NCBI GenBank assembly: GCA_900554705.1
Contig: USIH01000037.1
Location: 1 to 15,055, forward strand
Length of the DNA: 15,055 nt
Origin: an uncultured Eubacteriales bacterium
GTDB lineage: Bacteria; Bacillota; Clostridia; Oscillospirales; Oscillospiraceae
Reading direction: 5' to 3'
The position numbers and the translations under genes are program-made. Positions 1 to 6,975 of the stretch are shown here, piece after piece. The notes beneath the pieces are model-generated. The model saw only the letters and a program-made list of their open reading frames with translations, made no database searches and was not told the DNA's origin. Position 1 is the first letter of the stretch; every line of letters begins with the position of its first letter.

Positions 1-872
1 CCGGATACGTCGCCCGTCGCGGTCTGGCTGATCGAGTAGCTGACCTTCAGCGTGTAGTCGTTCTCCTTCGCCGCCGCCACTGTCACAAGGTCGGTCAGCG
101 GCCTCTCCGTCCGGTCGGACAGCGCCGTCTTCACCGCCGCGATCAGCGCCGCCGCGTCCGCGCCGTCCTCCAGCAGCAGGTATACGCCCACCTGCCCGTC
201 CGCGATCTTCAGCGCGCTCACGTCGATGATCTCCGCCGATACCGCCTTCGCCGCCGCCTCATAGCGCTCTGCCGGGCCGGTCGTCACGTTGGCCATGCCG
301 TACAGGCGAATGCGCTCCCGGTAGGTCTCGTCGTCCTCCTGATCGTTGCCGCCCGCCGTCGCGGTATAGATTTCCACGCTTTCCACCACCGCGAAGCTGT
401 CCGCAAACTGCATCATCGTGCCCGCCGTCAGGTTGTTTCCCGCCTCGCCCGCCGTCTCGCAGGTGATCCCGACAATGGCCGTCTGCGCAAAGCCGCTGGC
501 CGTCACCGCCTCGTCGGTCGCGTAGTACATCAGGCCGTCCGCCGTCAGGCGCGAGCCTGCCGGTATGACCTCGCTCTGGCCGGTCGCGCTCATGGTGATC
601 TTCACCCTGCCGGTCGCCTTCGCCGCCTGAATGCGCTCGCAGTGCGCGTTTTCGCCCACGATGTCCAGGTACTCTCCCTCCGCGTAGCGCAGCGTCGTCA
701 TCTTAATGGCCGATTCGGTTTTCGCCGCCTCGTTGATCAGCATGCTCTGCAGCACGCGCAGCACCATTTCCTTTTCGTCGCCCGGGTACAGCAGGTCGCC
801 TCCCGCCTCCATATAGGCGAGCATGATCTGCTCCCACAGCGCCTCCGAATCTACGCTCATGTAGTCCGGCAT
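1..872 (-). CDS. Baseplate J-like protein (P2 gpJ / gp47 family), N-terminal part
   Basis: Reading the minus strand from the ATG at 872 gives one open frame of about 290 codons that leaves the window at position 1, so the C-terminus and stop are missing. The protein begins MPDYMSVDSEALWEQIMLAY. About 190 residues in it has the hallmark of the baseplate J family: an acidic EDDETYRERI segment followed by a GPAERYEAAAKAV stretch and an I-I-D-V-S strand. J proteins form the wedge arms that join the hub to the tail fibres in contractile tails. The start is supported by a GAGGAGGG ribosome binding site seven bases upstream, inside the 3' end of the W-like gene, which stops three bases before this ATG. 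An in-frame ATG four codons later is less well placed. Its position after W and the gpX/U-like genes is the usual P2/Mu-like baseplate order. Confidence 0.9.
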   Translation of the reverse strand, partial: MPDYMSVDSEALWEQIMLAYMEAGGDLLYPGDEKEMVLRVLQSMLINEAAKTESAIKMTTLRYAEGEYLDIVGENAHCERIQAAKATGRVKITMSATGQSEVIPAGSRLTADGLMYYATDEAVTASGFAQTAIVGITCETAGEAGNNLTAGTMMQFADSFAVVESVEIYTATAGGNDQEDDETYRERIRLYGMANVTTGPAERYEAAAKAVSAEIIDVSALKIADGQVGVYLLLEDGADAAALIAAVKTALSDRTERPLTDLVTVAAAKENDYTLKVSYSISQTATGDVS

Positions 873-875
873 GCC

Positions 876-1187
876 TTATCCCTCCTCCACCTCTACGATG
901 ACCTTGATCACCGTCTCCATGTCCTTGTTCAGCGTAAAGGTCGCGTCCACCGCCTCAGCTCTCGGCTCCCACAATAGCACCCTGTCCACCTCGGGCAGCA
1001 GGCGCGTCCTAAATTCTTCGGCAGGCAGGTCGAACAGCGCCCAGTTAAATCCCCGCAGCCGGTCGAATGGCACCTCGCCCAGGCGCGTCATCAGCAGGTT
1101 TTTGCAGTTCTGCACGATGCGCTTCACCTCGCCCAGTCCCTCAAACTCAATGGGCTTCTGCTCGTTCGTGATTTCGTATCTCGCCAT
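876..1187 (-). CDS. Baseplate wedge protein, P2 gpW / T4 gp25-like
   Basis: This 103-residue protein has the pattern of the GPW/gp25 family. An N-terminal helix (about residues 17-36, ending in LLMTRLGEVPFD) is followed by R-G-F-N at 45-48 and a WEPRAEAV motif at 73-80, then a beta-rich C-terminus. The W-E-P-R motif is the most conserved element of the family and was the basis of the call. Family members are small, about 100-130 residues, so the length is complete. In P2, T4 and contractile injection systems this protein links sheath and wedge at the baseplate and helps trigger sheath contraction. The start has a GGGAGGGCAGGGC leader. The gene follows the 217-residue gene by 12 bases and is followed by baseplate J after three bases. 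Confidence 0.88.
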   Translation of the reverse strand: MARYEITNEQKPIEFEGLGEVKRIVQNCKNLLMTRLGEVPFDRLRGFNWALFDLPAEEFRTRLLPEVDRVLLWEPRAEAVDATFTLNKDMETVIKVIVEVEEG

Positions 1188-1199
1188 GCCCTGCCCTCC

Positions 1200-1853
1200 C
1201 TACTTCCTGGCTATTTTCTTTACGCCTTTTACATAGTCCGCGTAGCTCTGATAGCTGCTCGATTCCATTGAGCGCTGGCCGTACAGCTTCGTTCCCTCCT
1301 GTATGCCCTGCGCCTTTTTAATGACGTCTGCCACTGATTTGATCCAGCTCTTTTTTGTCGTGTCGCCCTCGCTTTTGTCCTGGCTTCCCGCGCCCTTCTG
1401 GCTGCCCGTTCCCTTTTTGTTTTTCTTGCTCTGCGTGGCGCTGCCGCTGCCCTTCGCGTCGCCCTTGTCGGACTGCTGCATGGTGAGCTGCACCTGCGCG
1501 TGTACCATTTCGCCCGTTGGCGATAGCTCCACCTCGCTCACCTGCGCCTCGGTCAGCATCAGCGGTTCGGGCAGCAGCTTTTTGCCAGCAATGTAAAAGT
1601 ACCCCTCTTCGCAGTTGCGCGCGTCCTCGACAAAGGACATCGCCTCCGCCCGCACGTCGCACCCCATGTACGCGCTCAGTATCACCGTCACCGTCAGCTC
1701 ATGCGCGTTTCCCGCCTTGCGCCGCACGTATTTCTGGTTGTTCGAGGTCTTCTCGTCCACCTCCGCGCCCCCGCGTATGGTCAGGCCGGTAAAACTGCGT
1801 ATCAGCACCGGGTTGACCTCAAACGTGTGGTTGCCCCAGCTCCCGATCTGCAT
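1200..1853 (-). CDS. Phage tail/baseplate protein, possibly gpU-like, with low-complexity linker
   Basis: The 217-residue protein has three visible parts. Residues 1-127 are a beta-rich domain starting MQIGSWGNHTFEV; the order of a G-S-W-G-x-x-x-F opening, a mid-domain T-V-T-V-I-L strand and a terminal V-Q-L-T-M strand resembles small phage tail proteins loosely grouped with P2 gpU. Residues about 128-170 are a low-complexity linker rich in Lys, Ser, Gly and Gln with repeated KGxGSQ-like units. The last 45 residues form a basic tail that may be helical. The gene lies between gpX/LysM and W, where a baseplate hub adaptor or spike component would be expected. The start sits behind GGAGGG, just after the gpX stop. 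The general call of tail or baseplate protein is fairly safe; the exact family is not. Confidence 0.6.
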   Translation of the reverse strand: MQIGSWGNHTFEVNPVLIRSFTGLTIRGGAEVDEKTSNNQKYVRRKAGNAHELTVTVILSAYMGCDVRAEAMSFVEDARNCEEGYFYIAGKKLLPEPLMLTEAQVSEVELSPTGEMVHAQVQLTMQQSDKGDAKGSGSATQSKKNKKGTGSQKGAGSQDKSEGDTTKKSWIKSVADVIKKAQGIQEGTKLYGQRSMESSSYQSYADYVKGVKKIARK

Positions 1854-1857
1854 GTTC

Positions 1858-2085
1858 TCAGCCCTCCTTCCACGGCGCGGTCTCGCTGTAATAGGCGGTG
1901 TTCTCCTGCGCGCGGTCGATTTCCGGCACCTTCAGCACCTCGCCGCCCCGGAATATCGCCGTCCCGCAGTGGGGCAGGTTCGCCATCATCAGCTCGCGCG
2001 CGTATTTTTCATCGCCCAGTATGATTCGCGCTACCATATCGAAGGTGTCTCCCGCGATGCACGTATAAAAACCCTGTATGGTCAT
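1858..2085 (-). CDS. Tail protein X, LysM-like (P2 gpX family)
   Basis: This 75-residue protein is essentially one LysM-like domain. It has an opening YTCIAGDTFDMVARIILGDE, a middle ELMMANL segment, and a closing G-G-E-V-L-K-V-P strand, matching the P2 gpX pattern (Y-x-x-x-x-G-D-T-x-D, A-N-P, G-x-x-L-x-V-P). In contractile phages this small protein sits at the baseplate hub or tube tip, next to gpD, and may help bind the tube or peptidoglycan. Its ATG overlaps the tape-measure stop in an ATGA arrangement, so translation is probably coupled. It ends in W-K-E-G just before the next ribosome binding site. Confidence 0.85.
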   Translation of the reverse strand: MTIQGFYTCIAGDTFDMVARIILGDEKYARELMMANLPHCGTAIFRGGEVLKVPEIDRAQENTAYYSETAPWKEG

Positions 2086-5000
2086 CCGAACGCCTCCGCT
2101 TCCGCGCGCGCCGCGCGCTCATTCCACCATTTTTCAAGGCGCTTTTTGTCCTCTCTCAGCGCCCCGTCCACGCCCCGCGCGTCCTGCGCGTTGATGACCG
2201 GCGAGTAAACGATCGTCGCCGGGCCGGAGGACGATCCGCCCGCCGTCAGGCCCATGCTGCCAAAGCCGCTGGCCTTCGCCGCCGCCTCAAGCAGGCTGGC
2301 CGTGCGCCGCGTGTGCCGCTCGGGTATCGCCCATTCAGGCCCCGCCTCGCCGAAGATCGAGGCCGTGTCCGCGCGCCCGCCCTCCGCGTAAAAGAGGTTG
2401 TTGAGCTGTCTGCTGACTGCGTTTTTGACAGTTGCCGATTGTGCTCCCGAGCCTGCCCCCCTGTAACTGTAGCCGTCGTAGCTTATGCTGTAGCTCTTTC
2501 CCGGCACCATATTTACATGGAGTTTGACCGGATTCTTGTCCAGCTCCGCCTGCGCCTGGCTCACATAGGTCTGCGCGTCGCTCGCCGCCTGCGCCCGCAG
2601 CTCTGCGTCATCCGCAATGTCCGGCTTTGCAGGCGTCTGGTCGAGCGTTTCCTGCACCTTGCTGACATACGCCTGCGCGTCGTTCGCCGCCTGCGTCTGA
2701 AGCTCTTCGTCGTCCACAATGTCCTGCGCAGTGTCCAAAGCGCCTGAATACAATGCGTTATTCAGCAGGCTCGCCAGCGTTTCGCTTTGCCCAAGCATCT
2801 TCGCTAGGTCTCCATATCCGCTTTTCCCCAGCACACTGCTTATCAGAAAACCGTTGTCTTTATCTAAATCGTGTGCCGCCATGAGCGCGTCTATTGTTTT
2901 TCTCGCATCCATCCCCTGGAGTTCGCTGTTCCAGTCGATGCCGTTTTCAAAGTCTTGCTCGCTGAGGCGCTTGAGCAGTCCCCACACATCTTTCAAGCCC
3001 GTGTTGTTAAACAGTACATCTATCGCCCGCATGAGGACTGCGTTTGTATCCGCGTCCGCATTCGCTATCGTTTGCTGACGTTTTTGCGTGAAGCCCGCTT
3101 CGATGTCTGTGCGCTCTTTGAGGATTTGCCGGCGTTCCTCGCGCGTCTTCGCGTTAGCAAAGCTGTGTTTGTTCTCCGCCATCAGGAGTGCGTACTCATC
3201 ATCCAGCTTGTCAAGCGCCTTCTGTTTCTGCTCTTCGCCCAGCGCGTACTGCTCATTGATAAAGTCGCTGATCGATTCGCGCGATACCCGCCCCGCCTGA
3301 AGCAGCCGCTTCTCCTGCTCCGCGTCCGCAAAAATCTGCGTCACTTCGTTTTCGATTGCCGCATATTTCGCCATGATCGCCGAAATGATGTTTTTCTCGT
3401 CCGCGTCGATGATGCCGTCCTCGATTGCCGCCGTGAGCGCGTCTCCCAGCTGCTTACCCAGGTCTTCGGTCTGCCTGCTTATCTCGTCATAGTATCTGGT
3501 CGCAGTGGATACTGCTGAGGTAAAGGTATTCGCTTCCACCTCGTTGCTCGGGCTTCCGAACATCACGTCCAGCCAGTTGAGCTGATGCAGTTCGCTCAGG
3601 TCGATACCTTCCTTGACCTTCGCGCCCATCTGCGTGCCCATTGTCACCAGCGCCTTGCCCTGATCCTTCGTGAGCGTCTGACCGGTGATAAAGTATTGCA
3701 TCAGATCGCCGGTCATTTCCTCATAGAGCGCTGTAAAGTCGGTGAGGTTCTGCTGAATATCTCCCTTGAGCGCGTCCAGCGCCTCGCTCTGTGCGGTTAT
3801 CGCGCCGGTGCTCTTGTCCATTTCCTTCCGCATCTCGGCCACGTCCAGCGTCGCTGTGCCGAACAGGTTGTCGAGGTTTCTCTGCCTGCGCTCCTCCATC
3901 TGCTGGTCTAACAGCGTCAGCAGGGATATAAGCAGCGTCACCGTTCCGGCAATCGCGCCGGTCGGCGTGAGCAGCATGCTCGCCAGCTTGAGCGTCGTGC
4001 CCACCCCAATGAGCACCGGCCCCACCTTGACGATCGTCGCAAAGATATTGCCGATAAAGTCCCACGTGCCCTCCGGCAGGTCGCTGATGTTGCGAATCAG
4101 CTCCGTCAGCGCGTCCGTAACCTTGATGATCTGCGGGTTCATCGCCTCGCCGACCGTCAGCTTCAGCTCTTCAAACGCGCTCTTCAGGTTCCTGATCGAG
4201 CCGCCGATTCCGCCCTCCTGCAGCGCGGCAATTTCGCTCGCATAGCCGCCGCTCGACCGGATTCTGTTTTGTATCGAGGCGTATTCCTCGTCGCTCGTGC
4301 GCAGCAGGTCCATAATGCCGCGCAGCGTTCGGGTGGGGAAGATGGCCGCGAGCATCGGGTACATCTCTTCCTCGGTCATGCCCTCCGTGGCGCGCCGCAG
4401 CTCGGAAATCACCTGAATCATGCTCTTCAGGTTGCCCTCCGCGTCGAACACGCTCAGGCCGAGCGCGTCCATGGCCTCACTGGCCGCGCCCAGGTTCATG
4501 TCGCCCAGCTCCGCCAGCTCTTCTTCGCTCGCGTCCAGCATGTCGAGCGTCTCTGCCGCCTTCGCGGTCGGCGCAATCAGGCGCAGCATGACGTTTCGCA
4601 GCAGCGTGCCCGCTTCCGCGCCCTTCGTGCCGTATTCTGCCATCACGGACAGCAGCGTCAGCACCTCGTCGCTCGATTCGGTGAACGTCATCAGGCTGCC
4701 CAGGCGCTGCATCGCCTCGCCCATGTCCAGCACCGAGGCGCGGGAGCGGTTGGACGCCATGACCCACTGGTCAACCAGCGTCGCGCTCTCGGACATGTCC
4801 ATGTTCAGCCCGGCCAGCGCGCTGTTCAGGTACTCGGTCGCGTCGGTCAAATCCATGCCCGCCGTCGCCGCCAGCGTCATCACCGTCGGAATGCCTTCGT
4901 AGATTTCGGTCAGCTCCCAGCCGGACGACGCGGCCTCCTTTACGGCGTTCACGGTTTCCACCGCGCCGAAGCGCGTCGTCTCCGCCCACGCGCGCACCTG

Positions 5001-5258
5001 CTTTTCCAGCTTCTCCATGTCCTGCGCCGTCGCAGTCACCAGCTTGCCCTGCGTGGCGCGCATCGCGTCGTCAAAGTCCGCGTACAGCTTCGTGGTTTCC
5101 AGCAGCTTTTCGCCGAGCTTCATGTACTGCCCGCCCAGGCTGATTGCCTTGTTACCCACGGTATCCAGCCACGCCGAAATCTGCTTGGCCGAGTTTTCAA
5201 TTTTGCCGGTCAGTACGATCTCAGTTTCGAGTTTCTGCCTCTTGCTGTTTCCCGCCAT
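2082..5258 (-). CDS. Tail tape measure protein (TP901 type)
   Basis: At 1058 residues this is the longest gene in the window. Residues about 60-370 form the TP901-type tape-measure core, with FDDAMRATQGK at the front, repeated helical segments such as NAVKEAASSGWEL and AATAGMDLTDATEYLNSALA, and a long SSDEVLTLLSVMAEYGTKGA region. Residues about 403-452 contain a hydrophobic stretch (FIGNIFATIVKVGPVLIGVG, then TVTLLISLLTLL), as expected for the membrane-active part used during DNA ejection. Residues about 600-740 are charged and probably coiled coil. Two 34-residue repeats occupy 846-913. Near the C-terminus is the typical GGRAD...GEAGPEWAIPE segment. The protein sets tail length and is threaded inside the tube. 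The ATG at 5258 follows a GAGGAGGTGAGGAAGA leader. The 3' end overlaps gpX. Confidence 0.95.
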   Translation of the reverse strand: MAGNSKRQKLETEIVLTGKIENSAKQISAWLDTVGNKAISLGGQYMKLGEKLLETTKLYADFDDAMRATQGKLVTATAQDMEKLEKQVRAWAETTRFGAVETVNAVKEAASSGWELTEIYEGIPTVMTLAATAGMDLTDATEYLNSALAGLNMDMSESATLVDQWVMASNRSRASVLDMGEAMQRLGSLMTFTESSDEVLTLLSVMAEYGTKGAEAGTLLRNVMLRLIAPTAKAAETLDMLDASEEELAELGDMNLGAASEAMDALGLSVFDAEGNLKSMIQVISELRRATEGMTEEEMYPMLAAIFPTRTLRGIMDLLRTSDEEYASIQNRIRSSGGYASEIAALQEGGIGGSIRNLKSAFEELKLTVGEAMNPQIIKVTDALTELIRNISDLPEGTWDFIGNIFATIVKVGPVLIGVGTTLKLASMLLTPTGAIAGTVTLLISLLTLLDQQMEERRQRNLDNLFGTATLDVAEMRKEMDKSTGAITAQSEALDALKGDIQQNLTDFTALYEEMTGDLMQYFITGQTLTKDQGKALVTMGTQMGAKVKEGIDLSELHQLNWLDVMFGSPSNEVEANTFTSAVSTATRYYDEISRQTEDLGKQLGDALTAAIEDGIIDADEKNIISAIMAKYAAIENEVTQIFADAEQEKRLLQAGRVSRESISDFINEQYALGEEQKQKALDKLDDEYALLMAENKHSFANAKTREERRQILKERTDIEAGFTQKRQQTIANADADTNAVLMRAIDVLFNNTGLKDVWGLLKRLSEQDFENGIDWNSELQGMDARKTIDALMAAHDLDKDNGFLISSVLGKSGYGDLAKMLGQSETLASLLNNALYSGALDTAQDIVDDEELQTQAANDAQAYVSKVQETLDQTPAKPDIADDAELRAQAASDAQTYVSQAQAELDKNPVKLHVNMVPGKSYSISYDGYSYRGAGSGAQSATVKNAVSRQLNNLFYAEGGRADTASIFGEAGPEWAIPERHTRRTASLLEAAAKASGFGSMGLTAGGSSSGPATIVYSPVINAQDARGVDGALREDKKRLEKWWNERAARAEAEAFG
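2520..2723 (-). repeat. Tandem 34-residue repeat in the tape measure gene (two copies)
   Basis: Two adjacent 102-base units (2723-2622 and 2621-2520) encode 34-residue repeats, tape-measure residues 846-913. By eye 20 of 34 positions are identical. Both units start D-I-x-D-D-x-E-L, have a central D-A-Q-x-Y-V-S, and end with L-D-x-x-P-x-K. The units are alpha-helical in character and diverged at DNA level, so this is an old duplication. Confidence 0.85.
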
Positions 5259-5272
5259 TCTTCCTCACCTCC

Positions 5273-5497
5273 TCAGCGCGCGTATATTTTGCACAGCACA
5301 ACGCCCGTCCCGTCTCCCGCCATCGCGTAAAACACCTTGTCTCCCGCCTGATACGCGTCCGTGATCGCCGCGTCAAGGGGCAGCACGGTCAGCGGCGGCG
5401 TGATAATCCCCTTGCGCGAGTACGATTCCACCCGCCATTTGTCGCCCTTCTTTTCCTTGAGCTTGCCCAGCTCGACCCTCGCGCCGTAGTCCTCCAT
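5273..5497 (-). CDS. Small phage protein of unknown function between gpD and tape measure
   Basis: From the ATG at 5497 this is a 74-residue protein starting MEDYGARVELGKLKEKKGDK. It is beta-rich, with a C-terminal DKVFYAMAGDGTGVVLCKIY segment, no signal peptide and no membrane segment. A GTG at 5506 overlapping the gpD stop (GTGA) would add three residues and is an equally possible coupled start; I prefer the ATG because it lies just behind the gpD stop with G-rich sequence (GGGGTGAGG) upstream. The small OB- or SH3-like size and the position next to the hub gene suggest a hub or baseplate accessory protein, but I do not recognise a family. Confidence 0.75.
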   Translation of the reverse strand: MEDYGARVELGKLKEKKGDKWRVESYSRKGIITPPLTVLPLDAAITDAYQAGDKVFYAMAGDGTGVVLCKIYAR

Positions 5498-5502
5498 GCC
5501 CC

Positions 5503-6414
5503 TCACCCCACGCTTCCCGGCACGCGCATCATTTCTACGCGCGTCGTCTTGCGGATAAACTCATGCTCCGCCGTCTTGATTACCCAGTCTCCGGCCATCC
5601 TTCCGTCCGCGTTGACCGTCACGCGGCTCATGGCCGTCATGCCCGGGTGAAACTCCATCTCAATTGCCAGCGTCTCGCATAAGGCGTTTTTGCAGGTCAA
5701 GAGGCCCTTCGCCCAGCGCTTTGCCTCGTCGTTTTCCCGCGCCGGAAGGGAGCAGAGCAGGATGCGCCCGCCCTTGCCCTCGGCGTCCGTCGCGCTCCCG
5801 CTGGCGTATATGGTCGCCACGTCGATTCCGCTCAGGCGCTTCTCGTCCCGCCGCTGATAATCCACCCCCTGCGCGTCCTGCTCGATCGTGATCTCGCAGA
5901 CCGGCTTCAGGCTGCTGCAGTACTGCAGCGTGATGCCCACCACCGCGCCGTCCAGCGCCTTGAGGTATGCGCCCTCGCGTTCCAAAATTCTTGAGATAAA
6001 CGCGGGCGCGGTCTCGTTTTCGCGGATCAGGTACTCGTATTTCGCCGCGCCCGACAGGCCGTACAGCTTCCCTTTCATGCCGCAGCCCGCCGCGCAGGCG
6101 TTCACGATCTGCGACAGCGTCTTTTTCTCAAAGCTCTCGTATTTCCTCGCCCGCGCCGCAAGCGGCATGCTCGCCGCCCACAGCCGGTATCGCCCCTCTT
6201 CAGGCAGCACGCCCGCAAGGTAGAGCTTCCCGGTCGAGTATCCGTCCTTCTCAATGCGGATTTCGTCGTCCGCCTGGGGGTTCCATTTGTCCCAAACGGG
6301 CGCGTGCTCCATCTCCATCTCGAGAAAGTCGCACTGCCCGACCGTGTCCGTGTGCCTGCATGCAACCACGTCGCAGTCGTCGGTGATGTCCGTCCCCTGA
6401 TAGTAGATGTTCAC
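5503..6414 (-). CDS. Phage late control gene D-like protein (tail hub, gpD/gp27 type)
   Basis: The 303-residue protein fits the phage late control D (GPD) family, the trimeric hub that caps the tail tube and carries the spike. Visible elements are a beta-rich N-terminus with VNIYYQGTDITDDCDVV, a D-D-E-I-R-I-E strand, then R-Y-R-L-W-A-A-S-M-P-L-A-A-R-A-R-K-Y and a helical TLSQIVNACAAGCGM segment. These are followed by YEYLIRENETAPAFISRILE, which matches the conserved hub motif Y-x-x-Q-x-x-E-T-D-x-x-F-x-x-R-x-x-x-x-x-G. The GTG start at 6414 is chosen because it has AAGGGGTGG just upstream and lies 13 bases past the stop of the frameshifted chaperone. A TTG at 6471 would extend the frame by 19 residues, but those overlap the chaperone extension and look non-coding. 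Finding D upstream of the tape measure is unusual in P2-like order. Confidence 0.87.
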   Translation of the reverse strand: MNIYYQGTDITDDCDVVACRHTDTVGQCDFLEMEMEHAPVWDKWNPQADDEIRIEKDGYSTGKLYLAGVLPEEGRYRLWAASMPLAARARKYESFEKKTLSQIVNACAAGCGMKGKLYGLSGAAKYEYLIRENETAPAFISRILEREGAYLKALDGAVVGITLQYCSSLKPVCEITIEQDAQGVDYQRRDEKRLSGIDVATIYASGSATDAEGKGGRILLCSLPARENDEAKRWAKGLLTCKNALCETLAIEMEFHPGMTAMSRVTVNADGRMAGDWVIKTAEHEFIRKTTRVEMMRVPGSVG

Positions 6415-6427
6415 ACGCGCCCACCCC

Positions 6428-6927
6428 TTATTGATTTTTGTTCTTCGAGACGACTGTAATTGCCGCCTCAAGCAGCCGGTCGAACCGGCCGATCGGCAGG
6501 TTTAATATCTCCACGGCGGACGTATGCGCCACCATGGCGATCTCAAGCGCCTGCTCTAGTGTTCGGCCCGCTGGGCGCTGACGAAAAAAACCGTCGCAAG
6601 GTTCACCGCCTGCACGCCGTCCTTAATGCCCAGCCGTTCCTTCACGTCGCGCGCGTCCAGCTCGGGCATTTCCTTCGCCACCGCCGCCGCGAACAGCGCG
6701 ATACCCTGCTTCTTCGTCATCTTAAAGGCATCCTTCGCCGCCGCGTCGCTGTCCAGCGCCTCCGCGTACTCCCACGCGGTCAGTTTGGTAAAGTCATACT
6801 TGAGCGCGTCGATGTCCTTGCCGCCCCCGCGAATCGGGGCCAGCAGCTTCATTTCGCCCTTTTCCAGCTTCGCGGCCAGCTCGTCCGCCGTCTTCTTGAT
6901 CTCCCTGATGTCGTTCTTCTCGCTCAT
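6428..6927 (-). CDS. Tail assembly chaperone, -1 frameshifted long form (E+E'-like)
   Basis: This is the predicted long product made when ribosomes slip -1 at 6583-6589 in the chaperone gene. The first 115 residues match the short form up to its F-F pair. The reading frame then shifts and continues for 51 codons from CGT at 6583 to TAA at 6430-6428, giving about 166 residues. The extension begins RQRPAGRTLEQALEIAMVAH and ends VVSKNKNQ. It has no internal stop and fills a stretch that would otherwise be an unexplained 130-base gap before gpD. P2 E/E' and lambda G/G-T use the same arrangement, and the long form recruits the tape measure. In the sequence I see the slippery site, the open -1 frame and a possible downstream stem. 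That both forms are made is inference. Confidence 0.8.
6546..6589 (-). promoter_or_regulatory. Programmed -1 ribosomal frameshift signal (T_TTT_TTC plus stem)
   Basis: On the minus strand the codons ACG GTT TTT TTC GTC contain the heptamer T-TTT-TTC (6589-6583) in the exact frame for tandem -1 slippage. P2 gene E uses the closely similar T-TTT-TTG. Three bases downstream, AGCGCC (6579-6574) can pair with GGCGCT (6551-6546) across a 22-base loop, a candidate stimulatory stem; GGCC within the loop might extend it or form a pseudoknot. The -1 frame then stays open for 51 codons. Confidence 0.8.
6556..6927 (-). CDS. Tail assembly chaperone, short form (P2 gpE-like)
   Basis: The 123-residue zero-frame product starts MSEKNDIREIKKTADELAAK. 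It is mostly helical and carries a typical chaperone core: DFTKLTAWEYAEALDS, then an AFKMTKKQGIALFAAAVAKE segment, resembling the tail assembly chaperones that lie between tube and tape-measure genes in contractile phages. The chaperone is thought to coat the tape-measure protein during tail assembly and is not present in the finished virion. The ATG at 6927 has an A-rich leader with AGCGAGGAAAG about 6-10 bases upstream. The tail-tube stop is 48 bases upstream. The 3' end contains the T_TTT_TTC slippery site, eight codons before the TAG stop. Confidence 0.83.
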   Translation of the reverse strand: MSEKNDIREIKKTADELAAKLEKGEMKLLAPIRGGGKDIDALKYDFTKLTAWEYAEALDSDAAAKDAFKMTKKQGIALFAAAVAKEMPELDARDVKERLGIKDGVQAVNLATVFFVSAQRAEH

Positions 6928-6975
6928 TTTTCTTTCCTCGCTTTCTTTTTTGCCCTATAGGGGGCCTTCAGGTCG

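Noticed and set aside
4269..5330. A plus-strand open frame of about 353 codons opposite the tape measure
   Set aside because: Same antisense-shadow pattern, no domain and no plausible ribosome binding site.
6415..6471. A TTG-started N-terminal extension of the gpD gene
   Set aside because: The 19 added residues overlap the -1 chaperone extension, look non-coding, and a GTG with a good ribosome binding site lies at 6414.
6950..6970. Small inverted repeat after the tail tube gene as a terminator
   Set aside because: The stem is short and followed by A residues on the transcribed minus strand; transcription must continue into the chaperone and tape measure.
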